Shown: positions 52,830 through 63,994, counted from the stretch's first letter. The stretch: DNA of 64,000 nucleotides from Hypomesus transpacificus (GCF_021917145.1 NC_061083.1:1381951-1445950); one strand, 5' to 3'. The notes: generated from the letters alone by a model not told the origin. Translations and numbers: made by a program.

Positions 52830-54755
52830 CAGTTCACTGAAGAACAAATTAACTCGTTCGACAAACCTACCATAGCCTACTACACCATCCAAATCCGGCA
52901 GATCATGGCCGGTGCCGATTGCATTCTACTGAAACAAATGGACTGAAAATTGTAAGAATTTCACATACCATGATATATAGCCTACCGTTACCGTCCGTGC
53001 TACAAAATTATACTGTGATGACGTAACTCTTAGGACAGAACAGCCCTGTTTGTCATCAGGCTATCATCTGGTAAATAGGACAATTAACCCCTTTGTTTCA
53101 GAACCATCCAGTCTCTTGACCCTTGACTTGTAAATGTAAATACAGAGAAGTGAGTCCATGTTCTTCAACAGTGGATAAAGATAAGTGTGCATTGGACGAC
53201 TGATCATCAAATTCAAATCACATTTATTTGTTTAACCCTTTTTACAAACAATGTCACAGAGGGCTTCACATATGCTCGTAGAACTGCCCCTCAACCAACC
53301 TAAACCCTCAAGGAAGACAAGGATTTTTTTTTTGAAAAATAGAAGAAAACTTTGGAGGTTTCCAAAGACAGTTGTTGAAAGAGAGGTGCAAAACACAGGC
53401 TGTTTTGTCCCTCGCCCTGTTTTTATGCGTGTTCTGTCTTGTGTGTTTGTCTAGTGTTACGGCCTTTCCCCCTAGACAAGGTTTGTAATAGTCAAAGATC
53501 AATAAAAGTTAAATGACAAAATGGGAGATAGCAGTCTAACAGCAGAGGGATTGGGATTTTGTAGTTGTAGGCCGGTTATTCTTCCAGCTGTGGGTCATAC
53601 AGAAGTTCTCAGGTGGTGACTGCTGGGACAGCTTGGACCCAGACATCACTGCTTTGGAGTTTCTCTATTGTGAACTTGCAGATGACTCTTCAGATGGTCA
53701 TTTGTTTTACCTGAATAGTCACAGAGGTCACAGCTGTAGGGCCTCTCTCCAGTGTGGATCCTGCTGTGAACTGTTAAATTGCTAGAATGGCTAAAGGTTT
53801 TACCACAGAGGTAACAAACGTAGGGCTTCTCTCCAGTGTGGATCCTGCGGTGAATTGTGAAATGGCCAGCGTGGTTAAAGGTTTTACCACAGAGGTCACA
53901 GCTGTAGGGCCTCTCTCCAGTGTGGATCCTGCTGTGATCTATCAAACTGCTACCACGGCTAAAGGTTTTACCACAAAGGTCACAGCAGTAGGGCTTCTCT
54001 CCAGTGTGGATCATTCTATGAGTCCTGAATTGGCTAGCCCGGCTAAAGGCTTTACCACAGAGGTCACAGCTGTAGGGCTTCTCTCCAGTGTGGATTCTGC
54101 AGTGATCTGTAAAATTTCTATTGCTGCTAAAGGTTTTACCACATAGGTCACATCTGTAGGGCTTCTCCTCAGTGTGCATCCTGTGGTGAGTTCTGAAATG
54201 GCAAGCGTGGCTAAAGGTTTTACCACAGAGGTCACAGCTGTAGGGCTTCTCTCCAGTGTGGATCCTGCTGTGAACTGTCAAACTGCTAGCATGGGTAAAG
54301 GTTTTACCACAGAGGTCACAGCTGTAGGGCTTCTCTCCAGTGTGGATCCTTCTATGAATTCTGAAATGGCTAGCCTGGCTAAAGGTTTTACCACAGTGGT
54401 CACAGCTGTAGGGCTTCTCTCCAGTGTGGATCATCATGTGCTTCTTGAGGTTACTGGATGAGGAAAGGCTTTTCCCACATGTAGCACATTGATGTGTCTC
54501 CATAACTCAGCTCTCTCTTTGTTCTGTCTGGTCTCTCTGGATCCTGTCTTGTATCAAGTCTCTGGAAGCTTGTTTCTCTCTTGTGGATCCTCTGTCTAGT
54601 TACTGCTGTTTCTGGTTGAGTCTCTCTCTGTAGTCTCTCTGGTTGAGTCTATGTAGTCTCTCTGGAGCCTTAAGGTGTCTTCTTTGTCTAGTCTCCGCCC
54701 ATGATCAAGTATGATTGGCCAGTAGGGGATCTGGAAGAAACAGTTCCAAGTTAAT
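52830..54755 (-). repeat. Zinc-finger duplication unit, copy 2 (body and 3' flank)
   Basis: Homologous to 49560-51760. The similarity runs through the 3' flank, the ORF and about 250 bases upstream of it, and stops abruptly after 'gatctggaagaaacagttcc' at about 54750, where unrelated repeat-rich sequence begins. Confidence 0.82.
53646..54503 (-). CDS. C2H2 zinc-finger protein 2, ten fingers
   Basis: 285-aa paralogue of the preceding zinc-finger gene, same strand, 2.1 kb away. Ten C2H2 fingers joined by TGEKP or TGERP linkers (one TEEKP). The first finger ([21 protein letters not shown]) and the last ([21 protein letters not shown]) align with those of copy 1, so the difference is three extra or lost middle fingers. 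Finger 5 has a divergent helix ([13 protein letters not shown]). The ATG at 54503 has an in-frame TGA two codons upstream. No effector domain is visible in this exon. Its leader may lie at 61.1-61.4 kb, across a transposon cluster. DNA-binding residues differ between the paralogues, so their targets probably differ. Confidence 0.88.
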   Translation of the reverse strand: METHQCATCGKSLSSSSNLKKHMMIHTGEKPYSCDHCGKTFSQASHFRIHRRIHTGEKPYSCDLCGKTFTHASSLTVHSRIHTGEKPYSCDLCGKTFSHACHFRTHHRMHTEEKPYRCDLCGKTFSSNRNFTDHCRIHTGEKPYSCDLCGKAFSRASQFRTHRMIHTGEKPYCCDLCGKTFSRGSSLIDHSRIHTGERPYSCDLCGKTFNHAGHFTIHRRIHTGEKPYVCYLCGKTFSHSSNLTVHSRIHTGERPYSCDLCDYSGKTNDHLKSHLQVHNRETPKQ

Positions 54756-55009
54756 TCAAACATAAATATCCCACCTTCTCTCTTTAAAGCAATCCCCACA
54801 AAACTAAAGTAACGAGCGTTGAGTGGAGGGGCAGAGTGCGTGCAGGTAGGTAGACAAGTAGGCCGTCTAATCATTAGTCAGGGTACCCCTTAATGATTGG
54901 TTGGAGGTTGTTTAGATTTGAGTTTGTGAAAGAGGACACTTGATCAAAATGTTCTGTCTACAGTCAGTGCTTGCGCAAGAAGGTGGAACGTAAAAACTAC
55001 AGTAACCGT

Positions 55010-55135
55010 GCGTGTCCACTACAGCGGCGCATAGCTTCGGCTTCCAATCCATTTTCAATTAAACCGGGCGTTGACGCTCGCGTACGCTCCCACAATGCCC
55101 TACACGAGCGTCAACGCCCGGTTTCATTGAACCCC
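55010..55135. repeat. Foldback (long inverted repeat) element
   Basis: Arms AAACCGGGCGTTGACGCTCG (55062-55081) and CGAGCGTCAACGCCCGGTTT (55105-55124) are perfect inverse complements around a 23-base loop. It looks like the end or whole of a MITE. Confidence 0.8.
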
Positions 55136-55294
55136 CTCTCTCTGCTTTGCTCACCAAGAATTTGACCCACCAATGAGAAAATGAGCTATGACCGTGCTGC
55201 GTTATTGGTTTTTCCTCGAGACATCATTGCTTGCAAACGACCGAACCATGGCAGTTAGCCCCGCCTCTCTTCTCCTCGTAGCTTTTAAAGCTAC

Positions 55295-55415
55295 AGACAC
55301 AGAAACGGCACGTCCAGCTCATTGTGGGATTGCTCGTAGTGGCTGTAATTCTGCATCAAGGCTGAATTTCGGGAAAGAGGTTTCAGATACAGTATAAGGG
55401 GACCACTATATGGAG
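55295..55415 (+). repeat. Repeat copy without insertion (empty-site paralogue)
   Basis: Matches the sequence on both sides of the hAT at 58767-59682: 'gctcattgtgggattgctcg' on the left part, and 'aaggctgaatttcgggaaag' with 'cagatacagtataaggggac' on the right. Here the two parts are continuous. Confidence 0.85.
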
Positions 55416-56391
55416 CTAGAAAGCTGACAAAATAATTTGAATATGAAAGATCTGAAATATTTGTATGTCGAATTTCATAACTGAAATATTTTGCTGTTGA
55501 ATATATAATATATGAATTATTTGTATGCCGAATTGAATAATTCAAATTCAGACTGCGGAAATTCACTAGGCCAAAGCATAGACTTATATATTAATAGACG
55601 CAGCTAGATTTTTCTTCCGAGATGGCGTCCCCATTCATTTCTATGAAAAGTGCTCAGTGGCGCAGTGAGACAAGCGAGAGTGCGAAATGGACCGCGCCAT
55701 CTTTCCAGACTGACTTGTCCAGTCTTGCGCAGAAGCTTGCTCCTAGCTCCGAAACTCGTGCATGCTTGCAACTCAGACCCCCACCCCTCGCCTCTCGGCT
55801 TGAAACAACGGCCCCGGTGGATGAGGTGGTATTGCATTTACGGTTAGGCACCCGGCTCTTCAGGTCGTTTTTATTCTATTAACTCCAGTCAACATATTCA
55901 AAATTACCTCCCCCAATAACTTTGGTTTGATTCTCGAACCTGGCTCACACTACTAGCTTTTTCATAAAATAATTTTTCCTTAGTTTGAAACAAATCCAAA
56001 ATGGGTAAACTAGCACCCCATGTATTTGCTTACGTCAAGAAGAATTGCTTGGAAATGTGATTGTGGGACAAGCACAAAAGGGAACAACAAAAGGTGGCAG
56101 TGCACATTAATAAACAACTGTAAATGTACCAGCAACATTACTATTTTTCAACTGTAGAAAGTCACCCTAAAAAACAGTAGGCTACATCTTATAGGCAATT
56201 AATACAAAATGCATTAACCTAGTAAAAAAAAAGGTAGGCTACAACGTGATTGATTGCAAACCCACTAAATCATTTAAATAGGCTACCTTATATAAGTACA
56301 TTTGATCAAAAATCATATAACTGACGCAGCACGGGCAAGCAGCCGTTTTCAACTCTATCCCGACTGCAAGCAGCAACTCTCGCAAATAGAT

Positions 56392-57220
56392 CAGGGTTCT
56401 TGCAGGTTTCAGTAAGTCAAATTTAAGACCTTTTTAAGACATTTTAAGACCATAGAGATTTAAATTTAAGACCTACACAACGCATTACCCGAAAAATATT
56501 TAAATCAAAAGACTGAAAAAAACATGTAATTTCTATGAATGGAATTCATTTAAATTAAAAAAAGCATACATTTAATTTACAGATAAAGCAATCACATTAG
56601 AAACCAAATTGAATATTTTTGGGGCAAAGTTTGCAGCGAGCCTGGAGCTGGGTAGTGCTTGTAACCAACAGCGGAAATCGCTGTGATCTCTAGCCATAGG
56701 TGCGTTCGACTTCATGCAGCGCCGGCGTCGTCTGCAGCCGGCTGTGCCGCTGCATGAATTCAGTCCATGTCGAATGCAACTCATGTCTCGTTGAAAGTAC
56801 ACTTTCCCATTTTCTACACGTCGCCGAATTTTAACAAACTCTGAGGAAGCGCAGACGTATTTCGCATGCAGGTATTGCAGTTATCACAGGATTTGTAGTT
56901 TTATCCCCGCGTACGGCTATCCTCCAGAAAGAAATACAACACACCAAACCAACGTTTGGAGGGCAGCGTTCTGCTGGTTTTCTTTGTAGCAAAGACTCGC
57001 TTTGTAGGCTATGACGCAATACTTTTTTGCTACCTTGTAATAACTTTCTGCAGCCTGCGTGTCTGGAAATTACGAGGGTAATACCTTTTTAAGACCTGAC
57101 AAAATGAAATTTAAGACCTCGGATGAAAATAGGGACGTTTTTAAGACTTTTTAAGGCCTTAAATTTAAAGTTACGAATTTAAGACTTTTTAAGACTTTTT
57201 AAGACCCCGCGGGGACCCTG
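56392..57220. mobile_element. DNA transposon with CAGGGT...ACCCTG ends
   Basis: The ends CAGGGTTCTTGCAGG and CCGCGGGGACCCTG are inverted repeats, flanked by the 6-bp direct repeat ATAGAT (56386-56391 and 57221-57226). Sub-terminal regions are rich in 'tttttaagac'-type motifs in both orientations. No transposase is visible. The exact target duplication length, and therefore the superfamily, is uncertain. A foldback element at about 56699-56790 is nested inside. Confidence 0.72.
56699..56791. repeat. Short foldback repeat, GTTCGAC family
   Basis: GGTGCGTTCGACTTCATGCAGC on the left and the near-inverse GCTGCATGAATTCAGTCCAT...GTCGAATGC on the right form a palindrome-like element of about 90 bases. 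Related sequence occurs at 57306 and 60353. Confidence 0.65.
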
Positions 57221-57305
57221 ATAGATGCAGCCAGCCGCAGCCCATGTCAAACACATCTTTCAACAAATATGGCGTGGCCGAGGTGAATAGCCAACTGTTC
57301 AATAG

Positions 57306-57545
57306 GTGTGTTCGACATGGACTGACCGGCTGCAGGCGGCTGACTTGAAACAGTGAATTCTGGTTAGACTTTTTGTCCGACTTGAGACGGCGCCGAGGCT
57401 AGGTCACTGTGACGTCGCCATCAAAGTACCGTGAGATCGATTCGAGAACTGCCGGCTGGTAGCCGAGTGCATTTTCTCAAGAGCAACTGCACGGGTTCTA
57501 ATGACGACACAGCTATTTCATGATTGGTCAGACTCACACCCAACA
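57306..57545 (+). repeat. GTTCGACATGGAC repeat, copy A
   Basis: Begins 'ggtgtgttcgacatggactg'. Its right part, containing 'ctatttcatgattggtcaga', occurs in inverse orientation at about 60655-60760. Probably a non-autonomous DNA element. Confidence 0.6.
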
Positions 57546-57696
57546 ACAATTTCACCAATGCTCAAATCCGGACCAAACTGTTTAATTAAATTAAAAATGT
57601 GTTGAAGAAAGGGTTTTAGTCTGCCTCTTCACTCACCGAAAGACCAGGGACGTGCACAGGAATTTTGAAGGGCAGTTGCTCTTGCCTGAAAAAAGC

Positions 57697-57721
57697 CCCC
57701 CCCCCCCCCCCCCCCCCCCCC
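57697..57721 (+). repeat. Poly-C run
   Basis: About 25 C in a row, next to 'cagggacgtgcacaggaatt'. Its length is uncertain in assemblies. Confidence 0.9.
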
Positions 57722-58766
57722 GTGTGAAAACTACCCATACCATTTTGAAAAATGTAGACTTTTATAATATTTGTATGAATATAAAACCTCAGACAGACAC
57801 CAGAGTATCTTAACAATGTCTGGTATACTTCCACAGCTTTTACTTTTTCAATTAAGTTTCAAATACAATGATAGAAAATCACTGAATTTTGAAAATAGCT
57901 TAATCCTCGCAAATATTAAAAGGTCACATGACATGAAAACTTCAATTTAGGAGGTTATTTAACATTAATATGAGTTCCCCTTGCCTGCCTTTGGTCCCCT
58001 AGTGGCTAGAATTTTCGATAGGTGTAAAACTAAGCCCTGGGTGTTCTTCTCCGCCTTGGAGAAAATGAAGGCTCAAACGCTCCGTTTGAAAATCTGCAAC
58101 TTTTGACACAAGGAGCCTCTGCACATATTTTTGCTGGAAATGCGCCGACACAACCTCTCAAAGTTTTGCATGTCTGCGCCAAACATTTCAGCCACCACTG
58201 TTTCCTTAACTTGAGCCAGTACAAATTTGGCCTTGCTGACCGTCTGAAATTAAATTCTGGATCAGTAGGTTACTCCTTGGTCCAGCTACAAACCTCGGAC
58301 AAGTAAGTCAACTAACGCTATATAATTTTGTTGCTTGCGATATGGTTACCTAGCTTGCTACCCTTAGAATCTGGCTGTAACATTAACTCTGCAGCCATTA
58401 GCTGATGTACTGTCGCTAATGTAAAGGTAGATAGCATCAAGCATGTGTGTGAATACACATTCTGTAAGGCAGTGTTGTACGCTTTGTTGTTTTGTGGATA
58501 ACGTTCTGCTGTTGGTGTTATGGCGAGCGCGATATCCGCCTTTCCCCACATTTAAATGACTGAGTGTGCAGCTCTGCAAACCAGGGTTATCAGATGAGAA
58601 TGGGCAAATTCGAGGCATCTTACAGCAACGGGTCTACGAGCCATTGCGATACGTCCACTGTAAACATTAGTGCATGGTGCCGCCTCTCCTCCTCATTTAG
58701 CATTTAAAGCTACAGAAACAGCGCGTTCTGAGGAAAGCTCATTGTGGGACTATTCGTGGTGGCTAT

Positions 58767-59682
58767 TAGGGATGTCACGAGAACCGATACTTACGGTACC
58801 TTCCGATGCTAAAATAACAAAACACCGACGATGCCCATTTTTTTGAAGCACCGTAAGTACCGTGAGCGCCGATGCCAGATGTTAGCATCGGTGCTGCGCC
58901 TTCAGGAGTGTACTTCCAGTCGACGTTTACATTCAGAAAAACAAGATAACAACTGCTGCTTTAGTGATCACCCCGCTTCGACTTGTTGACAAGAAAGGCA
59001 AAAAAAGTAGTTTGCGTTTGAGGCAGATGACCGTGGCGTTATAATTAATCCGCAGAGGCCATTATGCAAAAAATGCTACCGCAGTCTTCAGACCAAGGGG
59101 GAATACTTTCAATTTAGCTAAGCACCTGAAAGATCGTCATCTGGATTTGTTTAAAGATTTCCATGCGAGTTCTGATTCAGTTCCAGAAGAGGCGCAGCAC
59201 CGATGCTAACATCTGGCATCATACAAAATAAATCAATGTTCGTTAAGGTCGCGGCGAAATTCTGAATACATCCAAAGAATGCTCTTTTTCTGTTTGTTTA
59301 AACTGTCATACTAAAATACACGTTTCATGATGTTTGAGATGGTGGGCACGTGTGTTACAATGGCTTATGTACATAGTTTAGGTTAGCTGTAGTTTTAACG
59401 TTAGCCCATAGCTTAGAAGGTAAACTCATGTCATGTTCATCTTGTTAGCTGAATGGCTTAAATGCACTTTATTATGTTGTGCTATGCTCTATTGCACATG
59501 TTTTGTATGTCTTTGTAGAACATTTTGCTATTTTTCAAATATTTTAAAGAAGTTCATGGCCTACATGGAATCTTAGACAATCCTCTTTTTTTTTACCATA
59601 GTATCGAAATTGGCATAGAGAATCGTGTTATTTTAATGGTATTGGCACCGACTACTGAATTTTTGGTATCGTGACACCCCTA
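58767..59682. mobile_element. Truncated hAT transposon with BED zinc-finger remnant
   Basis: Inverted ends TAGGGATGTCACGA and TCGTGACACCCCTA; perfect 8-bp target duplication GTGGCTAT at 58759-58766 and 59683-59690. The interior, plus strand about 59015-59155, reads a BED-type zinc finger (CKKCYRSLQTKGGNTFNLAK followed by a His-x-x-x-x-His-like end), the N-terminal domain of hAT transposases. The catalytic domain is missing. An internal inverted pair around 'gatgttagcatcggtgctg' lies at about 58878-58903 and 59195-59218. Confidence 0.88.
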
Positions 59683-59689
59683 GTGGCTA

Positions 59690-59691
<2 letters not shown>

Positions 59692-59722
<31 letters not shown>

Positions 59723-59723
59723 T
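59692..59723 (+). repeat. (AT)n microsatellite
   Basis: An AT/TA run directly right of the hAT target duplication. Confidence 0.9.
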
Positions 59724-60349
59724 TTGCACCAAGGCTGAATTTCGGGAAAGAGACTTCAGATACAGTATTAGGGGACCACTAATTCCTATATAAAAACATC
59801 CAAAAACAGCATGTCATGTGACCTTTAACTTTTTTCAAAATTGTGTCCAAAAATCATACATATACACCAGAATGATTTTAATAAAGTCTGGCCTACTTCC
59901 ACAACCTTTCAATTTTCAAAAATGTTTTAAACAAAACTCATAAATTGCTAATCTCTGAAAAGAGCATTAAATCCACGCTAATATTAATAACTTTTTCAAA
60001 ATTGTGTGTCTGTTTGTGCACATTCTGAAGATGGTTTGCACTGTGAATTTGCACTGTCAGTTCTGTTTTTGAATAAAGGGTTGAGAATTAATGCTTTTGT
60101 TTTTTTATCCGATTCATCTATTAATCGAAAAAAGAATCGACAGATTAATCGATTACTAAAATAATCGTTAGTTGCAGCACTAAACTAAATACATAAATGT
60201 AGTAGTTAACAGGATCTGTCGTGCGGCCGAGTGGTGCAGCTTTGACTCATCCGACGTCGGCAAGACGTATGTGCACTATCTGGGTCTTCCTCTGAGTTTG
60301 TTTACCATTACATGTACATTAACAATTGTCATGTGATATCTGCGTGAGC

Positions 60350-60850
60350 TTAGGTGCGTTCGACATGGACTGCGGCTGCATGAAACGACCGGCGAGAGTA
60401 GCCGCTTGCAGTCGGGGAGGAGTTGAAAACGGCTCTGTGAAGTCGGACATTCCAGCTTCTCGTGGTTTGCTGCGTTGATGTCAGTCATGGCCGATCAAGC
60501 GCTGTTTGTTTACTTTACTTTATAATTTAACTTGCTCTTTCCGTTAGTAAAGAGACTGACTAAAACCTTTTAACCACATTTTTATTTCAATTAAACTTTT
60601 TTAAGCGTTGGCGAAACTGAAGGTGTCCGAATATTCCAAAACACGTGTCAAAGTTGTCGTGTGTGAGTCTGGCCAATCATGAAATAGCTGTGTCGTCACT
60701 TGAACCCGTGCAGTTGCTATTGCGAAAATGCGCTCGGCTACACAGCCGGCAGTTCTGAAAAAAAAAAACCCTATGCGCATGTACGCACCGTCGCCATGTT
60801 GATAACGAGTTAGAGTTGCTTCGCTATGTACTGAATAAAGTGCCATTCAT
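60350..60850. repeat. GTTCGACATGGAC repeat, copy B
   Basis: Begins 'aggtgcgttcgacatggact' (about 60352) in the same orientation as 57306. Its right part (about 60655-60760) is the inverse complement of 57430-57540. The two copies probably represent rearranged or differently truncated members of one family. Confidence 0.6.
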
Positions 60851-61119
60851 TGTTGAACACAGAGACTAATGAGTCCTGTTATTCGTCTCGGCGACGACTG
60901 CCACAACAATAAAATGATTTAGGATTAGAACCAGGATTTAAATCCAATAACATTACTATACTCTAATACATGTGTCTAATTTTCAATTTAAAACTGGATA
61001 GTTACAACATAGAAAATAAATCACGGAATGTTTATGAGCACTCAACATATAGATCCACTACAGCAATACAGAACTCAGCACACTATTTTAATGCTGCCCA
61101 CCAGGGTCAAATTAAAGTT

Positions 61120-61440
61120 CACAGTACCTAGTACGTACCTTGAGACTCACAACACTGTCTGCATCTAAATAACAACAAATACTAGTCCACATGAGCTAAT
61201 AAAGACACACTGAATTTAGCTCACAACACAATCGAAGTAAAGCTAGCTCTAGCTAAAGTAGCTAGCACCGAAATGAGTTTAAAAACAAGCACAAAGGCTC
61301 AAATCCTGGATACAACGTCAAAAGCAATTGAACTTACTTTCATAGCTATTAGAACTGCAACATAGCTTTGATCTTTAAATACATCAGGTCTCAAGATGTT
61401 AAAACGTTGAGACACTTTACTGTACGTATCTCCAGAGAAT
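61120..61440 (-). other. Orphan zinc-finger leader, possible 5' exons of zinc-finger gene 2
   Basis: Strongly similar to 51980-52340, the leader of zinc-finger gene 1: it shares 'tacgtaccttgagactcaca', 'ctgtctgcatct', 'acaacgtcaaaagc' and 'agctttgat.tttaaatac'. It keeps the minus-strand donor CTCAAG|GTACGTAC. No zinc-finger ORF lies directly downstream. The nearest one on this strand is gene 2 at 53646-54503. Confidence 0.65.
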
Positions 61441-62030
61441 GTCTAATGTCTTAAACAGGCTCTGGTAGAAACCTTGATCAGCAACGCTGCTATTGGCTGC
61501 ATGCTCAGAAGTCTATGGCTGCTCTCCGTGGCCAAAATGAGCGCCCTGTTTTTTCCGCAACAGAGCCAACAGAGCAACAGCTTGCTCGAAGGTTGTTCCG
61601 AATTCGAAGATTTAATCAGAACGCCAAGGAACACCTCAAAGTCTGCAAAATCCAAGAAATAGGGCTGGCAAAAAGTAGCAGTCCACATTAAATGTAGAGT
61701 AGTGACCACGCGTTTTATCGCTTATTATAGTAAGCTAGGCCTATGTTTTTTTATATATATACTTTCATATTTTCATTTATCATCTTTAATTTCATATGAT
61801 GTGGTTTCAACAAATGTATTGTTTTGATGTCAACCATGATGTCAACCCCCTCTTGCAAATTCAGCGGAAATGATTTAAAATGTTTAGATTACATTTTATT
61901 CTCCTAATTTAGGCTGTAGGCCTATTAGCACTAGCCTAAACAGAAAAAACTAAATGTCAATGAATGTCTTTTGTGAAAGAAACACCTAATGTGTCAACAC
62001 AATCATCACATGTTAAATATAATTTGTCTG
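61441..62030. other. Intergenic, nothing recognised
   Basis: Two small overlapping frames on opposite strands at 61.44-61.71 kb have no recognisable domain. I do not call them genes. Confidence 0.4.
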
Positions 62031-62039
62031 CGCAGGTGA

Positions 62040-62480
62040 TTTTCTTTTTTTCAATATTGCACCCTATTTAGTCCCACTTCTCACACCATAAGTATATCTG
62101 ATGGGCCTGGATTGTAGGTGGCCTATATTATTTTTATTTCCTTTTATTTTATCTAACCTGATTTTGATGTAAATTCCATGTGGACTGTATTGGATTTGCC
62201 ATGTGCCTTGAGGCACACGGGTGATACTATGTAATTATGACATCATAATAGATTTTAATGACATCAGCATACAGTTCCACAAAGCTGTACATGTGCATCA
62301 TTTTAAAACCAGCAGATCATTGCTGCAAACTTTTTGAAGTAGCCTACATTTCTAGTCAATTTTCTTATGAACTTACTAGATAATAATTATTCAACGATAG
62401 CATGCAAATCAATGCACTCTCACACCTCAAAATGAGTGAGTATTACAATATTAACTGCTGTAGTATTTTTCAAATGCTTT
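62040..62480 (+). repeat. Non-coding tandem duplication, left copy
   Basis: Matches 62845-63290 along its length: 'atattgcaccctatttagtc', 'ggattgtag', 'tatctaacctgat', 'tgacatcataat', 'atcaatgcactc' and 'gagtgagtat' occur in the same order in both. It is diverged by substitutions and small indels, and no ORF is conserved. Confidence 0.78.
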
Positions 62481-62844
62481 CAAATATTGTACAACATCAT
62501 CACATGTCACCACCATCTGATTTACACAATGCCATGTCACATTTAGTGTTTGTACATTATTAGAAAACACTAAACACCATTTGTATACATCATATAATTA
62601 AAATGACTTGAAAACCACAAAAACATGATAACTTCACTATGAATGTCAAGTCCGTCATCGCACCGTCACCACCATCATACAAAAATATGAACTACTGTGT
62701 GGTTTAGGAGTCTGATAGTGTTGACACAAAATGTCAAGGTAAAAAACACTTTGATAAAAAGAGAAAGGTTGGGAGGTTGTATCAAAGAGTAGCTAAGGAG
62801 CTTAGTACATGTTAAATACATGGGCTACTAATTTGTCTGAGAAA

Positions 62845-63290
62845 GGGGTTTTTTGTAAATAAATATTGCACCCTGTTTAGTCCCAGTTCTCATGGCACAA
62901 CCATTGAACTAATATATTCTATGGAGCTGGATTGTAGGGTACCTATATGATTGTTTTATGTTTTACAATATTAACTAATCTAACCTGATGTGAATGTAAC
63001 TTTCTTGTGGATTTTATTGAATTTCCCATGTTTCAAGAGGCACAAGGCTAATCCTACATATTTGACATCATAATGATTCCATGACAACAGCATACCATTC
63101 TACAAAAATATACATGTCTGCATTTTACAATCTCACTCCAGATCAATGCTACATTGCTTTTAAAAAGTCAAATGTTCATGAACTCAATAGATAGTAATAA
63201 TATCACAATAACGTGTGTATCAATGCACTCCCACCTTGAAACATGAGTGAGTATGAGTGACTATTTTTTTCAAATGCCTTAGACTATAGT
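62845..63290 (+). repeat. Non-coding tandem duplication, right copy
   Basis: Second copy of the block at 62040-62480, offset about 806 bases. It contains the same ordered landmarks, and ends about 200 bases before the first visible kinase exon. Confidence 0.78.
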
Positions 63291-63483
63291 CTATAGACTA
63301 CTAAACATTCAATGTAATGACTATAGGTACATAATGATGCATATAGTAGCAACATTGTTAAAGACGATAGCTAAGGTAGCTAGATTTAAACATACATAAT
63401 AATAAAGACAGAAAAAAAGAGATAGATGGACAGGCAAAAATGTTCAATATACATGAATGTGTGCGTGTGTGTGTACTCTGTAG

Positions 63484-63994
63484 GATCGTTTGAGGAGAAG
63501 TACGTGGAACTGAGCTGTCTTGGCCAAGGTGGCTTCGGCTCAGTCTACGCTGGACTCCGTATAGAGGACAATCTGCCTGTAAGAATGACATAACACACAC
63601 ATGCAAAAATATACACACACACACACACAGCAGTATATCATTTTTATAAATCAACATGTTGTATTTCGCCCCACCCATCTCTTTCGATAGGTGGCAGTCA
63701 AGCATGTTCCCATTGATAAGGTCATAAATACAACTGTGGTGAGTGGACCAATCCCCCTTTTACAATTCATATATTCCATTTTAGATTCTCATTCTGAATT
63801 GTCTGTGTCATCCAAAACCACAGTCTTCCAACGGATAACATCCCTATTGCAGCATGAACTCTAACTGGTTGTCTGTGTTCTCTGTGTTTAAGACCCTGCG
63901 TGGGGAGCTCCGCCAGCTCCCCCTGGAGGTGGTGCTCCTACTGATTGTAGGACAGGGTGGGGCAGACATGGCTGAGAAGGCCAGGGATGAGGAG
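63484..63994 (+). CDS. PIM-like serine/threonine kinase, N-terminal exons (partial)
   Basis: Start of a protein kinase running off the window edge. Exons with proper borders: 63484-63578, 63691-63738 and 63893-63994, all joining in phase 0. The first encodes the N-lobe entry FEEKYVELSCLGQGGFGSVY, with glycine-rich loop LGQGGFGSV. The second encodes VAVKHVPIDKV, with the ATP-binding lysine. The third gives LPLEVVLLLIVGQGG, in the place of the alphaC region of PIM kinases. This wording matches the large fish family of PIM1/PIM3-like kinases. The true start lies upstream and was not found; the first visible exon begins in mid-codon (an acceptor TAG is at 63481-63483). Catalytic-loop and DFG motifs lie beyond position 64000. 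Confidence 0.78.

Larger units (their letters stand above)
57921..59816. mobile_element. DNA transposon with AGGTCACATGACATG ends, hosting a nested hAT
   Basis: Left end AGGTCACATGACATG (from about 57921) and right end CATGTCATGTGACCT (to about 59814) are inverse complements. TTAA-like sequence lies next to both ends. The interior contains the repeat copy matched at 55295-55415, split by the hAT at 58767-59682. A TTAA target would suggest a piggyBac- or Kolobok-like class; that part is inference. Confidence 0.6.
54760..61110. other. Transposon cluster
   Basis: A 6.3-kb stretch made mostly of mobile-element material: a foldback element at about 55.0-55.13 kb, a repeat at 55.2-55.42 kb, the CAGGGT element at 56392-57220, a GGTCAC-ended element at about 57.92-59.81 kb with a hAT nested inside it, and GTTCGACATGGAC repeats at 57.3 and 60.35 kb. 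I see no host gene. It sits between zinc-finger gene 2 and its putative leader. Confidence 0.6.

Noticed and set aside
53787-54461. Plus-strand ORFs with the repeated phrase [17 protein letters not shown]
   Set aside because: They are the antisense of the zinc-finger gene; the repeat reflects the finger/linker period.
61443-61709. Overlapping 88-aa and 62-aa ORFs
   Set aside because: No domain, no splice context and no similarity that I recognise.
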